Source: Mycolicibacterium sp. lyk4-40-TYG-92
Lineage (GTDB): Bacteria > Actinomycetota > Actinomycetes > Mycobacteriales > Mycobacteriaceae
DNA length: 64,000 bases
Direction of reading: 5' to 3'
Assembly (NCBI RefSeq): GCF_030209435.1
Contig: NZ_JARVRX010000012.1
Span: 1-64,000 of the forward strand
In this document: in pieces, positions 33,032-41,358 of the stretch
Layout of the letters: every line of letters begins with the position of its first letter
How positions within the stretch are numbered: the first letter of the stretch is position 1
Program-made: the position numbers and the translations under genes
The notes under the pieces: generated by a model
Databases searched by the model: none
What the model was told of the DNA's origin: nothing
The model's input: the letters and a program-made list of their open reading frames with translations, nothing else

Positions 33032-34788
33032 CGATGATCAACGGGTTCCTGCGCATCCTCGGCCCCGAGCGCGGCAAGATGTACAGCTTCCTGGCGTGGG
33101 CCGTCGGTTATGGCCTGCTGCACGGTCTTTCGATGACGCTGCTGGTGCCGATCTCGCTGGCCTTGTTCGACGGTGACTTCGGCACGGCGACCCGGTGGCT
33201 GGTCGTGCTGGCGGTGGTGGTGTTGCTCAGCGCGGTCGCACACTACGTACAGGCCGCGCAGTCGATGCGGATGGCGCTGACCACCATGCGGCTGCTGCAC
33301 CACCGGATCGGTGACCACATGGTCACCCTGCCGCTGGGCTGGTTCACCCGGGAGCGCGTCGGCCAGGTGTCCCAGATCGCGGTCAAGGGCACGACTTTCG
33401 TCGGCACGAGCAGTGCGCACCTGGTGACGCCGCTGGTGGTCAACACCACCAGTGCGCTGACCGTGGTGGCCGGCTTGTTCGTCTTCGACTGGCGGATCGG
33501 CGTCGCCGCGCTGGTCGGTGGGGCGATCCTGATCCTCGCCACCCGGGCCTCGGCCGCGTTGATCGCGTCGGCCGAGGCGCGCACGCATGCCGCCGAGATC
33601 GAGGTGAACTCCCGGGTCATCGAATTCGCGCGCTGCCAGCCGGTGCTGCGGGCGTTCGGGCGGACGGGGGCCGAATTCGATCCGCTCACCGGGGCATTGG
33701 CCGAGCAGGAGCACGTCGGCAGGCGCGCGCTGTGGGCCTCGGTGGCGGGCATGATGCTGAGCGGCGTCGGCGTGCAGGCGGTGCTGGGTGGACTGATCAC
33801 GGTGGGCGTCTGGCTGGCCGTCGGTGGCGAGATCAACCCGGTGACGCTGGTGGCCATCCTCGGGCTGGCGGCGCGGTTCACCTCGCCGCTGTCGGAACTG
33901 GCCGAATACGGCTCGGCGATGCGGATGGCCGGTGCGGAACTGGACCGGATCACGTCGGTGCTCGACACCCCAGCGCTGCCGGAACCCGCTGTGCCGCAAT
34001 CGGTGTCGACGCCGGGACAGGTCGAACTGGACGGCGTCGCTTTCAGTTATCCGGGCCGCCGCGTGCTCGCGGACGTCAGCTTCATCGCGGCGCCGGGCAC
34101 CATGACCGCACTCGTCGGTCCGTCGGGTTCAGGCAAGACCACCATCACCCGCCTGCTGGCGCGCTTCTACGACGTGGACGCCGGCGTGGTCCGGGTCGGC
34201 GGCATCGATGTCCGGGACCAGAGTACGGCGGACTTGATGGCCCAGCTGTCCCTCGTGTTCCAGGACGTCTACCTGTTCGACGACACCCTGTGGGAGAACG
34301 TGCGCATCGGTGCGCCGACCGCATCTGACAACGACATCAGGGAGGCGGCCCGCACCGCTGGTCTGCAGCCGGTCGTGGACCGGCTGCCGGCCGGCTGGCA
34401 GACCCGGGTCGGTGAGGGCGGTTCGGCGCTGTCCGGCGGTGAACGCCAACGCGTCTCGATCGCGCGGGCATTGCTGAAAAACGCTCCGGTGGTGCTGTTC
34501 GACGAGGCCACCAGCGCGCTGGACCCCGAGAACGAACGCCACGTCGCCGCGTCCATCCGCGAGCTGGCGGACCGCAGCACCGTCATCGTGATCGCGCACA
34601 AACTGTCGACGGTCACCGCCGCCGACAACATCGTCGTGCTGTCCGACAGCGGCACGGTGGATGACAGCGGTACGCATGACCAGCTGATGGCGCGCGGTGG
34701 CCGCTACGCCGATTTCTGGGCACAACGGACGTCGGCCGGTGGGTGGACCGTCGCGACCCGGGAGGCAAAAGCTGACGCTGGGGCCTGA
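33028..34788 (+). CDS. ABC transporter, fused permease-ATPase (siderophore-type, second subunit)
   Basis: 586 residues. Exporter-fold half-transporter forming a likely heterodimer with the preceding product: six helices (about 15-300), Walker A GPSGSGKTT, canonical signature LSGGERQR, Walker B VVLFDEATSALDPEN, H-loop IAHKL. With one degenerate and one canonical signature the pair would be an asymmetric ABC machine. It ends 52 bp before mbtI, inside the iron regulon. Confidence 0.8.
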   Translation: MTMINGFLRILGPERGKMYSFLAWAVGYGLLHGLSMTLLVPISLALFDGDFGTATRWLVVLAVVVLLSAVAHYVQAAQSMRMALTTMRLLHHRIGDHMVTLPLGWFTRERVGQVSQIAVKGTTFVGTSSAHLVTPLVVNTTSALTVVAGLFVFDWRIGVAALVGGAILILATRASAALIASAEARTHAAEIEVNSRVIEFARCQPVLRAFGRTGAEFDPLTGALAEQEHVGRRALWASVAGMMLSGVGVQAVLGGLITVGVWLAVGGEINPVTLVAILGLAARFTSPLSELAEYGSAMRMAGAELDRITSVLDTPALPEPAVPQSVSTPGQVELDGVAFSYPGRRVLADVSFIAAPGTMTALVGPSGSGKTTITRLLARFYDVDAGVVRVGGIDVRDQSTADLMAQLSLVFQDVYLFDDTLWENVRIGAPTASDNDIREAARTAGLQPVVDRLPAGWQTRVGEGGSALSGGERQRVSIARALLKNAPVVLFDEATSALDPENERHVAASIRELADRSTVIVIAHKLSTVTAADNIVVLSDSGTVDDSGTHDQLMARGGRYADFWAQRTSAGGWTVATREAKADAGA

Positions 34789-34816
34789 ATCACAGGGGCG
34801 GGCAGTGTTTTTTGGG

Positions 34817-34835
34817 TGAGGTTAGGCTAAATTAA
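34817..34835 (+). promoter_or_regulatory. IdeR-type iron box over the mbtI -10 element
   Basis: TGAGGTTAGGCTAAATTAA matches the IdeR consensus at 16 of 19 positions. It contains TAAATT (34828-34833), a TANNNT -10 element 7 nt before GTG 34841, so IdeR binding would cover the promoter of a leaderless mbtI transcript. Confidence 0.85.
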
Positions 34836-34840
34836 CTTTC

Positions 34841-36184
34841 GTGACTGCTGAAGCTATAGACGCGGCGTCGGTGACGCGCATTGCTTTGCCCGCCGACGTC
34901 GCCCCGGCCGATCTGATCGCGCAACTGGCAGCCGAACTACCGGAGCGTTCGGGCGCCGACTATGTCGGCTACGAGCATTCGGGTGAGTGGGCGCTGGCCA
35001 TCGGAGTGCGCACCGCCATCGAGTTCGACAGCGACGAATTACGGATCGTCGACGCCGGCGGCGCGGTTGCCCGCCACGCGTGGACCGGCCGGCCCGGAGA
35101 GGTGCTCGGCGACGCCGTCGACCGACTGCTCCTGGAGACAGACCGGCTGTTCGGTTGGGTCGCTTTCGAATTCGGCGCCTACCGGTTCGGGCTGGCGCAG
35201 CGCCTGCCCGCCGGGACCCCGCTGGCGCGGGTCTTCAGTGCGCAGACGCAGGTCGTCGTCGCCGACGGTGAGGTGTGCGTGTCGGGCGATGCGGACGTGG
35301 TGACCGATACATTGAATCGGTTGCTGCAGAAGGGCATCCCGGCGGCCGGGGCCACGCGCGCCGTCGACGTGAGCGTCGACGGCAGTGACTACCCGGCGCG
35401 GGTTGCCGCCGCCGTCGCCGAGATCGTGGCGGGGGACTACCAGAAGGTGATCTTGTCGCGCCGGTTCGAGGTACCGTTCGCGGTCGACTTCCCGGCGACG
35501 TACCGGGTGGGCCGGGCGAACAACACCCCGGTGCGGTCATTCCTGTTGCGGCTCGGCGGGATTCGCGCCCTGGGCTTCAGTCCCGAACTCGTCGCCGCGG
35601 TGCGGGCCGACGGCACCGTGGTCACCGAGCCGCTGGCCGGCACCCGCGCGTTCGGCCGCGGCGCCGATCACGACCGCGCGGCCCGTGAGGACCTCGAATC
35701 GAACTCGAAAGAGATTGTGGAGCACGCCATTTCGGTCCGCAGCTCGCAGGAGGAGGTCGCCGAGGTGGCCAAACCGGGCACCACGGTCGTCAGCGATTTC
35801 ATGACGGTGCGCGAGCGCGGCAGCGTGCAGCACCTGGGCTCTACCGTGTCCGGGCAGCTGTCGGACCAGATGAACCGGATGCATGCGCTCGAGGCGCTCT
35901 TCCCGGCGGTGACGGCCTCGGGGATCCCCAAGGCGGAGAGCGTCGACGCCATCATGCGGCTCGACGAGGCGCCGCGCGGGCTGTATTCGGGCGCGGTCGT
36001 GATGTTCAGCGCCGACGGCGGCATGGACGCGGCGCTGACACTGCGTTCGGCCTACGAAGCTGACGGCCAGACCTGGCTGCGGGCCGGCGCCGGCATCATC
36101 GCCGAGTCGACTCCGGACCGCGAGTTCGAGGAGACCTGCGAGAAGCTGACGACGCTCGCGCCGTACCTCGTGCCCCGCGCCTGA
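34841..36184 (+). CDS. mbtI: Salicylate synthase MbtI
   Basis: 447 residues, close to the 450 of M. tuberculosis MbtI. Chorismate-binding MST-family enzyme converting chorismate through isochorismate to salicylate, the aryl cap of mycobactin. Landmarks: GDYQKVILSRRFEVPF, LGFSPELVAAV, TEPLAGTRAFGRG, DLESNSKEIVEHAISVRSSQEEV, MHALEALFPAVTASGIPKAESVDAI and GLYSGAVV. Leaderless GTG start under an IdeR box. Tail-to-tail with the MarR gene, one base apart. Confidence 0.96.
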   Translation: MTAEAIDAASVTRIALPADVAPADLIAQLAAELPERSGADYVGYEHSGEWALAIGVRTAIEFDSDELRIVDAGGAVARHAWTGRPGEVLGDAVDRLLLETDRLFGWVAFEFGAYRFGLAQRLPAGTPLARVFSAQTQVVVADGEVCVSGDADVVTDTLNRLLQKGIPAAGATRAVDVSVDGSDYPARVAAAVAEIVAGDYQKVILSRRFEVPFAVDFPATYRVGRANNTPVRSFLLRLGGIRALGFSPELVAAVRADGTVVTEPLAGTRAFGRGADHDRAAREDLESNSKEIVEHAISVRSSQEEVAEVAKPGTTVVSDFMTVRERGSVQHLGSTVSGQLSDQMNRMHALEALFPAVTASGIPKAESVDAIMRLDEAPRGLYSGAVVMFSADGGMDAALTLRSAYEADGQTWLRAGAGIIAESTPDREFEETCEKLTTLAPYLVPRA

Positions 36185-36185
36185 G

Positions 36186-36674
36186 CTAGAAGCCCAGGCC
36201 GGCCGGGGCTTCGGCAGGCGGTTCGCCACCGGCTGCGGTGAACGCATGCAGCACGCGGACCATGCCCGTGCGCTCACGCGCCGGCATGACCTCGACGACC
36301 CGGGCGATCTCGGCGCGGCGGCGAGCGGTCACGGTATCTACGACGGCCCGTCCCCGGCGAGTCAGTTCGACGACGATTTCGCGGCCTGAGCTCGGGTGTC
36401 GGTGCCGGTCGATCAGCCCGGCGGAGGCCAGACGCTCGGCCATGCGCCCGATCGTCGACGGTTGCACGTCCAGTTGAGCGGCAAGCGTGGTCAGGTTGGT
36501 GGGGCCACGCGCCGCCAGGATTGCCAACACCCGCAACTGGGGAACCGTCAGCGCGTCGTCGACGGTCGCGACCGAGCGGGCCGTGATGTCCAGGAGCAGG
36601 CGTGATGCGGTGACGAGTGCGTCGGCGATGGCGTCGGCCGATGGCACGGCCGCGGATCTCGGACAGGCTGTCAC
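36186..36674 (-). CDS. MarR-family transcriptional regulator
   Basis: 162 residues from GTG 36674, with AGGAGG 7 nt upstream. Winged-helix core LTVPQLRVLAILAARGPTNLTTLAAQLDVQPSTIGRMAERLASAGLIDRHRHPSSGREIVVELTRRG. It probably senses a small ligand and may regulate itself or the divergent secreted-protein gene. The AT-rich stretch 36688-36765 between them could hold its operator (AGTATAAATTTACT at 36698-36711). Confidence 0.82.
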   Translation of the reverse strand: MTACPRSAAVPSADAIADALVTASRLLLDITARSVATVDDALTVPQLRVLAILAARGPTNLTTLAAQLDVQPSTIGRMAERLASAGLIDRHRHPSSGREIVVELTRRGRAVVDTVTARRRAEIARVVEVMPARERTGMVRVLHAFTAAGGEPPAEAPAGLGF

Positions 36675-36752
36675 CGGGTCACCTCCTGGATGGAAGTATA
36701 AATTTACTGTCTTGTCAATTTGGAAGTCGTTACCAAACGGTGACCTGCGGGG

Positions 36753-36758
36753 TATGGT
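36753..36758 (+). promoter_or_regulatory. -10 element TATGGT before the secreted LAS-like gene
   Basis: TATGGT fits TANNNT with 6 nt before GTG 36765, indicating a second leaderless coding transcript in this part of the window. Confidence 0.5.
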
Positions 36759-36764
36759 GCACCG

Positions 36765-37478
36765 GTGGACAAGCCCGGATTAGCTGCCGACGCGCGCGCA
36801 CGGCGCCGCTGGTCGGTGGCTCTGGCGGCGCTCGTCATGCCGGCCGCGGCGTTCGTCACCGCGGGCACCGCGACCCACACGGCCACCACCGCCACTGAGG
36901 TGGACGTCTGCTGCGCACAGGTGGTCCTGGCCGAGCCGGCCGCTGCGCATCCGGGTTCGCTGATCGTCGCCGAGGCCGCCGAGAGTTCACGCGCGATGGT
37001 GCGCACCATCGCTTTGCCGGTTGGCGTCGCCGCCGAACGCGGACTGCAGGTCGACACCATCCTCGCCGAGCGGGCCGTCAGCGCGACATTCCCGGAGATC
37101 CACGCCATGACCGGGGTCCGTCCCGACTCGCTGCGCTGGCATCCCGAAGGCCTGGCGCTCGACGTGATGGTGCCCGACTACGGGTCGTCCGCCGGCAAGG
37201 CGCTGGGGGACCGCATCCTGTCATACGTGCTGGCCAACGCCCGCCGATTCGATCTGAATCATGTGATCTGGCGGCAGGCGATCTATTTCCCGGACGGCAC
37301 CGCGCACCGGATGCCGGATTACGGCGGGCCCGACGCCAACCACTACACGCACGTGCACATCTCGACCAACGGCGGCGGCTACCCGACGGGCAGCGAGGCC
37401 TACGTCATGTCCGCGTCGGGGCCGACGCTGGTCAAGGACGCCCCGACACCGACCGTCACGTTCGTCAGCGCGCACTGA
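36765..37478 (+). CDS. Secreted LAS/VanY-like metallo-domain protein
   Basis: 237 residues. An N-terminal signal sequence (RARRRWSVALAALVMPAAAFVTAG, about residues 11-34) suggests export; the twin Arg could engage Tat. The C-terminal ~130 residues show the zinc-site layout of LAS peptidoglycan hydrolases: RWHPEGLALDVMVPDY (H and D) and HYTHVHISTNGGGY (HxH). This is the ARB-07466-like domain of mycobacterial secreted proteins. Cell-wall peptide hydrolysis is plausible but not shown. Its last 14 nt overlap the convergent acyltransferase gene. Confidence 0.65.
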   Translation: MDKPGLAADARARRRWSVALAALVMPAAAFVTAGTATHTATTATEVDVCCAQVVLAEPAAAHPGSLIVAEAAESSRAMVRTIALPVGVAAERGLQVDTILAERAVSATFPEIHAMTGVRPDSLRWHPEGLALDVMVPDYGSSAGKALGDRILSYVLANARRFDLNHVIWRQAIYFPDGTAHRMPDYGGPDANHYTHVHISTNGGGYPTGSEAYVMSASGPTLVKDAPTPTVTFVSAH

Positions 37479-38805
37479 GCCCGGAGGCGGGGTTCCGCTC
37501 CGCCTCCTCACATCGCGCCGGCGGTCGGCCCGCGCTGAGCCGGGCCCCGGCGAGCGCACCGATGAAGAGCGCCAACAGCATCCAGCCCGCGCCTGTACCC
37601 AGCCCGTTCTTGGCCATCAGCAGCAGCGCCACCCCGGCCACGCAGACCAGCACGCCCGCCACGGTCGACGCGCGCCCCGACGCCCGGACTCGCGCGTCCC
37701 ACCAGCGCAGCGGGTTGTGCTCGAGCGGCGACAGCAGCAGGAACATGACCGTCATCACCACCGCGAAGACGAGTGCCCGGATCGCGATGTTGCGCCAGAA
37801 GTACGGGGCCGCAGGGTCGTAGGCATCCAGGCCAACCGCGTGCAGGCCGAACGTCGCGATGGCGATGGCCGCGATGTGCCACAGGTACAGCGTCATCGCC
37901 CCGCTGTTGCCCACCACGATCAGATACCAGATGCGGGGACGTTCGGCCCACCGCCGCACCGCACCGGCGCAGGCGATGAACAGACTGGACATCCAGATGC
38001 ACTGCAGCGCAAGCAGAAGCGTGGGCGGCGTGACGTTGGACATGCGTTCGGTGCCGGTGACCACCAGTGACACGTCGTACGGTCCGAACTCGGCCAGCAG
38101 CACCTGTACGGCCAGCGTGCCGGCGGCCACGGCCAGCGCGGTACCGGGTGCGATGAATCGGTGCGCGTACGCCGCGCCGATGACCATCGGAATCAGCCAG
38201 GCCACAAGGAGATTCGCCGCGCCGGCCTCCATCGTGTGCGTGCTGATGCGGGCCCAGTCGCCGAGCGCGGCAGCCGCCATGAGGCCCATGACCACCAGCG
38301 TGACCGAGCGGCCAGAGCGCAACCGGGCCAACGCGGGGACGAATGCCAGCACGATCAGATACGTGCCGAGGAACCACAGCAGCGCGACCGCCTCGTTGCC
38401 CAGCGCCGCCGCGGACTCGGCGCCCATGGTGAACCGCACCGCGATCAGCGCGACGGTCCAGGCGCCCAGGTACCACAGGGCCGGTCGGCACAGACGTTGG
38501 GCCCGGGTGAAAAGCCAGGTACCCCAGGGTGTTCCGTCCTGCCAGCTGTAGACGCCGGCTGCGGCGCCGGCGAAGAAGAACAACGGCATGACCTGGAGTA
38601 CCCAGGTGGCCGGTTGCAGACTGGGGACGGCACCCAACGTGTTGCCGATCTGGACGCCGTCGGAGGTGATGGTGGCCAGCAACAGCGCGCAGTGGCCGAA
38701 CATCACCACCAGCAGCGCACTCAGCCGAGCCACGTCGATGCTCCGGTCGCGGTCGGGTGCGGTGCCGTCGATCACGGCGTGGAAGTCGGGCAGCAGTCTC
38801 GGCAT
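37465..38805 (-). CDS. Acyltransferase family 3 membrane protein
   Basis: 446 residues with about 10 membrane helices. The N-terminus RDRSIDVARLSALLVVMFGHC carries the R/H region of acyltransferase-3 (OafA/NolL-like) enzymes, and RAQRLCRPALWYLGAW and TLYLWHIAA are typical. Such proteins O-acylate cell-surface glycans or lipids; the acceptor is unknown. Ordinary sulfur content (14 internal Met, 6 Cys), a useful contrast with the sulfur-free permease at 6648. Confidence 0.75.
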   Translation of the reverse strand: MPRLLPDFHAVIDGTAPDRDRSIDVARLSALLVVMFGHCALLLATITSDGVQIGNTLGAVPSLQPATWVLQVMPLFFFAGAAAGVYSWQDGTPWGTWLFTRAQRLCRPALWYLGAWTVALIAVRFTMGAESAAALGNEAVALLWFLGTYLIVLAFVPALARLRSGRSVTLVVMGLMAAAALGDWARISTHTMEAGAANLLVAWLIPMVIGAAYAHRFIAPGTALAVAAGTLAVQVLLAEFGPYDVSLVVTGTERMSNVTPPTLLLALQCIWMSSLFIACAGAVRRWAERPRIWYLIVVGNSGAMTLYLWHIAAIAIATFGLHAVGLDAYDPAAPYFWRNIAIRALVFAVVMTVMFLLLSPLEHNPLRWWDARVRASGRASTVAGVLVCVAGVALLLMAKNGLGTGAGWMLLALFIGALAGARLSAGRPPARCEEAERNPASGLSAR

Positions 38806-38848
38806 GACCTGATGATGCCCCAGCGCCGGGCGGCGCGGATGAGTGTGA

Positions 38849-39514
38849 CTACTCAGACCCGGAGGCGATCACCGCGACGTCGGCGGCAGCGTCGTGCTGC
38901 CCGACGAACCGGCGGATGCGGGCCACCGCGAACACGATGCACAGCACCACGAGCGTGGGGCCGGTCGCCACGATGACGAACTGCGAGATGTCGACCGGGT
39001 AGTTGAAGATCATGTACAGCGCGAAGACGGGATAGAAACCGCAGAGGAGCCCGAGCCCGACGCACAGCTGCGTGTGCAACCGGTGCCAGCCCTGGATGCT
39101 CCGCTCGGTCCAGCCGCGTTCGGGCAGGGCCGCCTCGGCGAGCGCGGGCGAGATGACGCCTGCCATCTTCTTCGAATTCGGCTTGCGCAGCAGCCCGCTG
39201 ATGGCGAAGGACCACACCAGCAGTGACATGGGGACGAGCTCGAGGGCCTGCACGATGCGCGGGTTCCTGGTGGTGAGCGCGATGGCCAGCGAGCACGCCG
39301 CGCCGACGATCACCACGACGTTCGCGGGCTCGACCTTCCGCTTGCGCACCATGGTCAGTGCGCCCTGCGCGGCCGCGGTGATGATGGCCCCGACCAGCGC
39401 CAGGTACGGCTCGACGTCGAACACGCGCAGCACGTAATACGCGACCAGCGGTGGCACGGTGTTGATCGCGGTGTTGACGATGTACTCGCGCAGGGTCTTC
39501 GGAGTATCGGACAT
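38849..39514 (-). CDS. Membrane protein of unknown function (VC0807-like)
   Basis: 221 residues with about six hydrophobic segments: INTVPPLVAYYVLRVF, YLALVGAIITAAAQGAL, VVVIVGAACSLAIAL, VPMSLLVWSFAISGLL, LCVGLGLLCGFYPVFALYMIF and ISQFVIVATGPTLVVLCIVFAV. The pattern, with GWTERSIQGWHRLH before the fifth helix, resembles the VC0807 family of uncharacterised membrane proteins. AAGGAG precedes ATG 39514. No functional link to mycobactin is visible. Confidence 0.6.
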   Translation of the reverse strand: MSDTPKTLREYIVNTAINTVPPLVAYYVLRVFDVEPYLALVGAIITAAAQGALTMVRKRKVEPANVVVIVGAACSLAIALTTRNPRIVQALELVPMSLLVWSFAISGLLRKPNSKKMAGVISPALAEAALPERGWTERSIQGWHRLHTQLCVGLGLLCGFYPVFALYMIFNYPVDISQFVIVATGPTLVVLCIVFAVARIRRFVGQHDAAADVAVIASGSE

Positions 39515-39558
39515 GGGGGCTGGCTCCTTGCGGGGGTCGGTTTAACCCGCGGGCAGAC

Positions 39559-39597
39559 GTAAAACCGTCGATATAGGTCGGAAATCGACAGTTTTGC
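39559..39597 (-). terminator. Terminator downstream of mbtA
   Basis: GTAAAACCGTCGAT (39559-39572) pairs with ATCGACAGTTTTGC (39584-39597) with two mismatches. Read leftward from mbtA the hairpin runs into TTTTAC. Confidence 0.7.
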
Positions 39598-39616
39598 GGC
39601 TGCTCGCGAGGGGCTG

Positions 39617-41263
39617 TCAGGTGGTGGCTGTGGTGACCGCGCGGATGATGGCCTTCTTGTCGACCTTGCCGACCGCGGTCACCGGTAGTGACGGCTGTGC
39701 GATCAGGGCGTCGGGCCGGCTGTGGACCGCCACGCCGCGGTCGTCGAGGTAGCCGTTGAGGTCGCTGAGGCTGACGGCGGGTCCGCTGAAAACAACCACC
39801 GCACAAATCTTTTCGCCGAGGTAAGGGTCGGGCACCGGGACGGCGGCCGCGGCCCGGATCGACGGGTGCGTGAGCAGATGCTCCTCGAGGTCGAGCGCCG
39901 AGATGGTCTCCCCGCCCCGATGGATGACGTCCTTGATGCGTCCGGTGACCTCGAGATAGCCGTCGGCCCGGCGGCGCACCCGGTCTCCGCTGCGGTAGAA
40001 GCCGTCGGGGCTGAAGGACCGCTCGTTGTCGGACGGGGCCCGGTAGTAGCCGTTGAGCGTGTACGGCCCACGCACCAGCAGTTCGCCTTCGCCGCCGACC
40101 GGCACGTCGGCGCCCTCGTCATCGACGATGCGCAGTTCGTCGTCAGGGCACAGCGGTGCCCCTTGGGTGTGGTCCAGCAGTTCGGGATCGTCGCCGGGGC
40201 GGGTGTAGTTGATGAGCCCTTCGGCCATGCCGAAAACCTGTTGCAGGCCGGGGGTCAGCGCGGCGCGGGCGGCCGCCGCATCCGGTGCGGACAGCTTGGC
40301 GCCGCCGACCTGGAGCAGTCGTAAAGTGCTGGGCCGCTGCGGTTCCCAATCGCAGGCCTGCGTCCACAGGGTGGCCAGCGCGGGCACCAGAGCGCAGACG
40401 GTGACGCGGTGCCGGGCGATGGTGGCGAATGCGGACTCCGGGCTGGGATCGGTGGTGAAGACGGTGGTGGCGCCGACGGACATCGTGCCGAGCATCCCCG
40501 GGCACGACAGCGGGAAGTTGTGCGCTGCCGGCAACACCGTCAGATACACGTCGTCATGGGTCATTTCGCACAGCGCGGCGCTGGCGGTGGCGTTGTAGTA
40601 GTAGTCGTCGTGCGTGCGGGGGATGAGCTTCGGCGCCCCGGTGGTGCCGCCGGACACCAAGAGTAGGGCGGGTTCAGCTGTGTCGACCGTGGGCGCGGTT
40701 ACCGGAGTATGACCGAAAAGGGAAGTCCAGCTGGTGAATTCGCCGGCCTCGCCGTCGACGACCACGTGCCGGAGGCGCGGGTGCGCGGCGACCAACTCGC
40801 GCGCCATGTCGCGGTAGTCGAAGCCGCCGAACCGGTCGGCGATGACGAGGGCGACGGCGCCGCTGACCGTGGCGAAATGGCCGAGTTCGGCGCGGCGATG
40901 GGCGGGAAGGCACATGACGGGCACCGCACCCGCGCGCAGCAGCCCGAACAGGGCAATGGCGAAGTCGGCGGTATTGGGCATTTGCAGCAGTACCCGGTCG
41001 CCGGTCTCGATGCCGAGAGCCGCGAACCCAGCGGCCGCTTCGGAGGCCAGCTGATCGAGTGCAGCGAACGTATGTGATGCGGACGGATCGACGACGGCCA
41101 CGCGGTCCGGCCATTGGCGCGCGGCGTCGGACAGAAGGCTGTCCAGTGGTTTACCGGTCCAGTAGCCCGCCTGACGGTAGCGCTCGGCGCGGTCGTGCGG
41201 GAACGGAACGAAACCATCCAGCAAATGCTGTTCAGCCTCAGCGGAGGCAGTGGTGCGCGTCAC
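39617..41263 (-). CDS. mbtA: Salicyl-AMP ligase MbtA
   Basis: 548 residues from GTG 41263. Aryl adenylating enzyme: SGGTTGAPKLIPRTHDDY (P-loop-like A3), AHNFPLSCPGMLG (aryl-acid pocket), FGMAEGLINYTR, YRSGDRVRRRADGYLEVTGRIKDVIHRGGE and C-terminal LPVTAVGKVDKKAI with the catalytic lysine. It activates salicylate and loads it on the aryl carrier domain of MbtB. Diverges from mbtB across two IdeR-like boxes; its start overlaps the stop of an 8-codon upstream ORF. Confidence 0.96.
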   Translation of the reverse strand: MTRTTASAEAEQHLLDGFVPFPHDRAERYRQAGYWTGKPLDSLLSDAARQWPDRVAVVDPSASHTFAALDQLASEAAAGFAALGIETGDRVLLQMPNTADFAIALFGLLRAGAVPVMCLPAHRRAELGHFATVSGAVALVIADRFGGFDYRDMARELVAAHPRLRHVVVDGEAGEFTSWTSLFGHTPVTAPTVDTAEPALLLVSGGTTGAPKLIPRTHDDYYYNATASAALCEMTHDDVYLTVLPAAHNFPLSCPGMLGTMSVGATTVFTTDPSPESAFATIARHRVTVCALVPALATLWTQACDWEPQRPSTLRLLQVGGAKLSAPDAAAARAALTPGLQQVFGMAEGLINYTRPGDDPELLDHTQGAPLCPDDELRIVDDEGADVPVGGEGELLVRGPYTLNGYYRAPSDNERSFSPDGFYRSGDRVRRRADGYLEVTGRIKDVIHRGGETISALDLEEHLLTHPSIRAAAAVPVPDPYLGEKICAVVVFSGPAVSLSDLNGYLDDRGVAVHSRPDALIAQPSLPVTAVGKVDKKAIIRAVTTATT

Positions 41264-41286
41264 GGCGGATCCCTCGGGGTAGGCAT
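41260..41286 (-). CDS. 8-residue upstream micro-ORF overlapping the mbtA start
   Basis: ATG 41286 opens MPTPRDPP, whose TGA (41262-41260) overlaps the mbtA GTG as GTGA. Read with the -10-like TATATT further upstream, it would be the first start codon on the mbtA mRNA, so mbtA may be translated by coupling. Confidence 0.35.
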   Translation of the reverse strand: MPTPRDPP

Positions 41287-41301
41287 GGAGGTAGCAGCAA
41301 T

Positions 41302-41320
41302 ATAGGGTAGCCTAATCAAA
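41302..41320. promoter_or_regulatory. IdeR-type iron box 1 between mbtA and mbtB
   Basis: ATAGGGTAGCCTAATCAAA matches the reverse complement of the IdeR consensus at 15 of 19 positions, with the intact core TAGCCTAA. Confidence 0.75.
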
Positions 41321-41321
41321 A

Positions 41322-41340
41322 TTAGGACAGCCTGTCTTTA
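41322..41340. promoter_or_regulatory. IdeR-type iron box 2 between mbtA and mbtB
   Basis: TTAGGACAGCCTGTCTTTA matches at 13 of 19 positions and contains the perfect palindrome GACAG-C-CTGTC. It lies directly beside box 1; paired boxes between mbtA and mbtB are known in M. tuberculosis. Confidence 0.55.
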
Positions 41341-41358
41341 ACGTGTTCGGGAGGTTTT

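Noticed and set aside
31217..34788. Naming the ABC pair irtA/irtB
   Set aside because: IrtA carries an N-terminal siderophore-interaction flavin domain absent here; only the general transporter type is supported.
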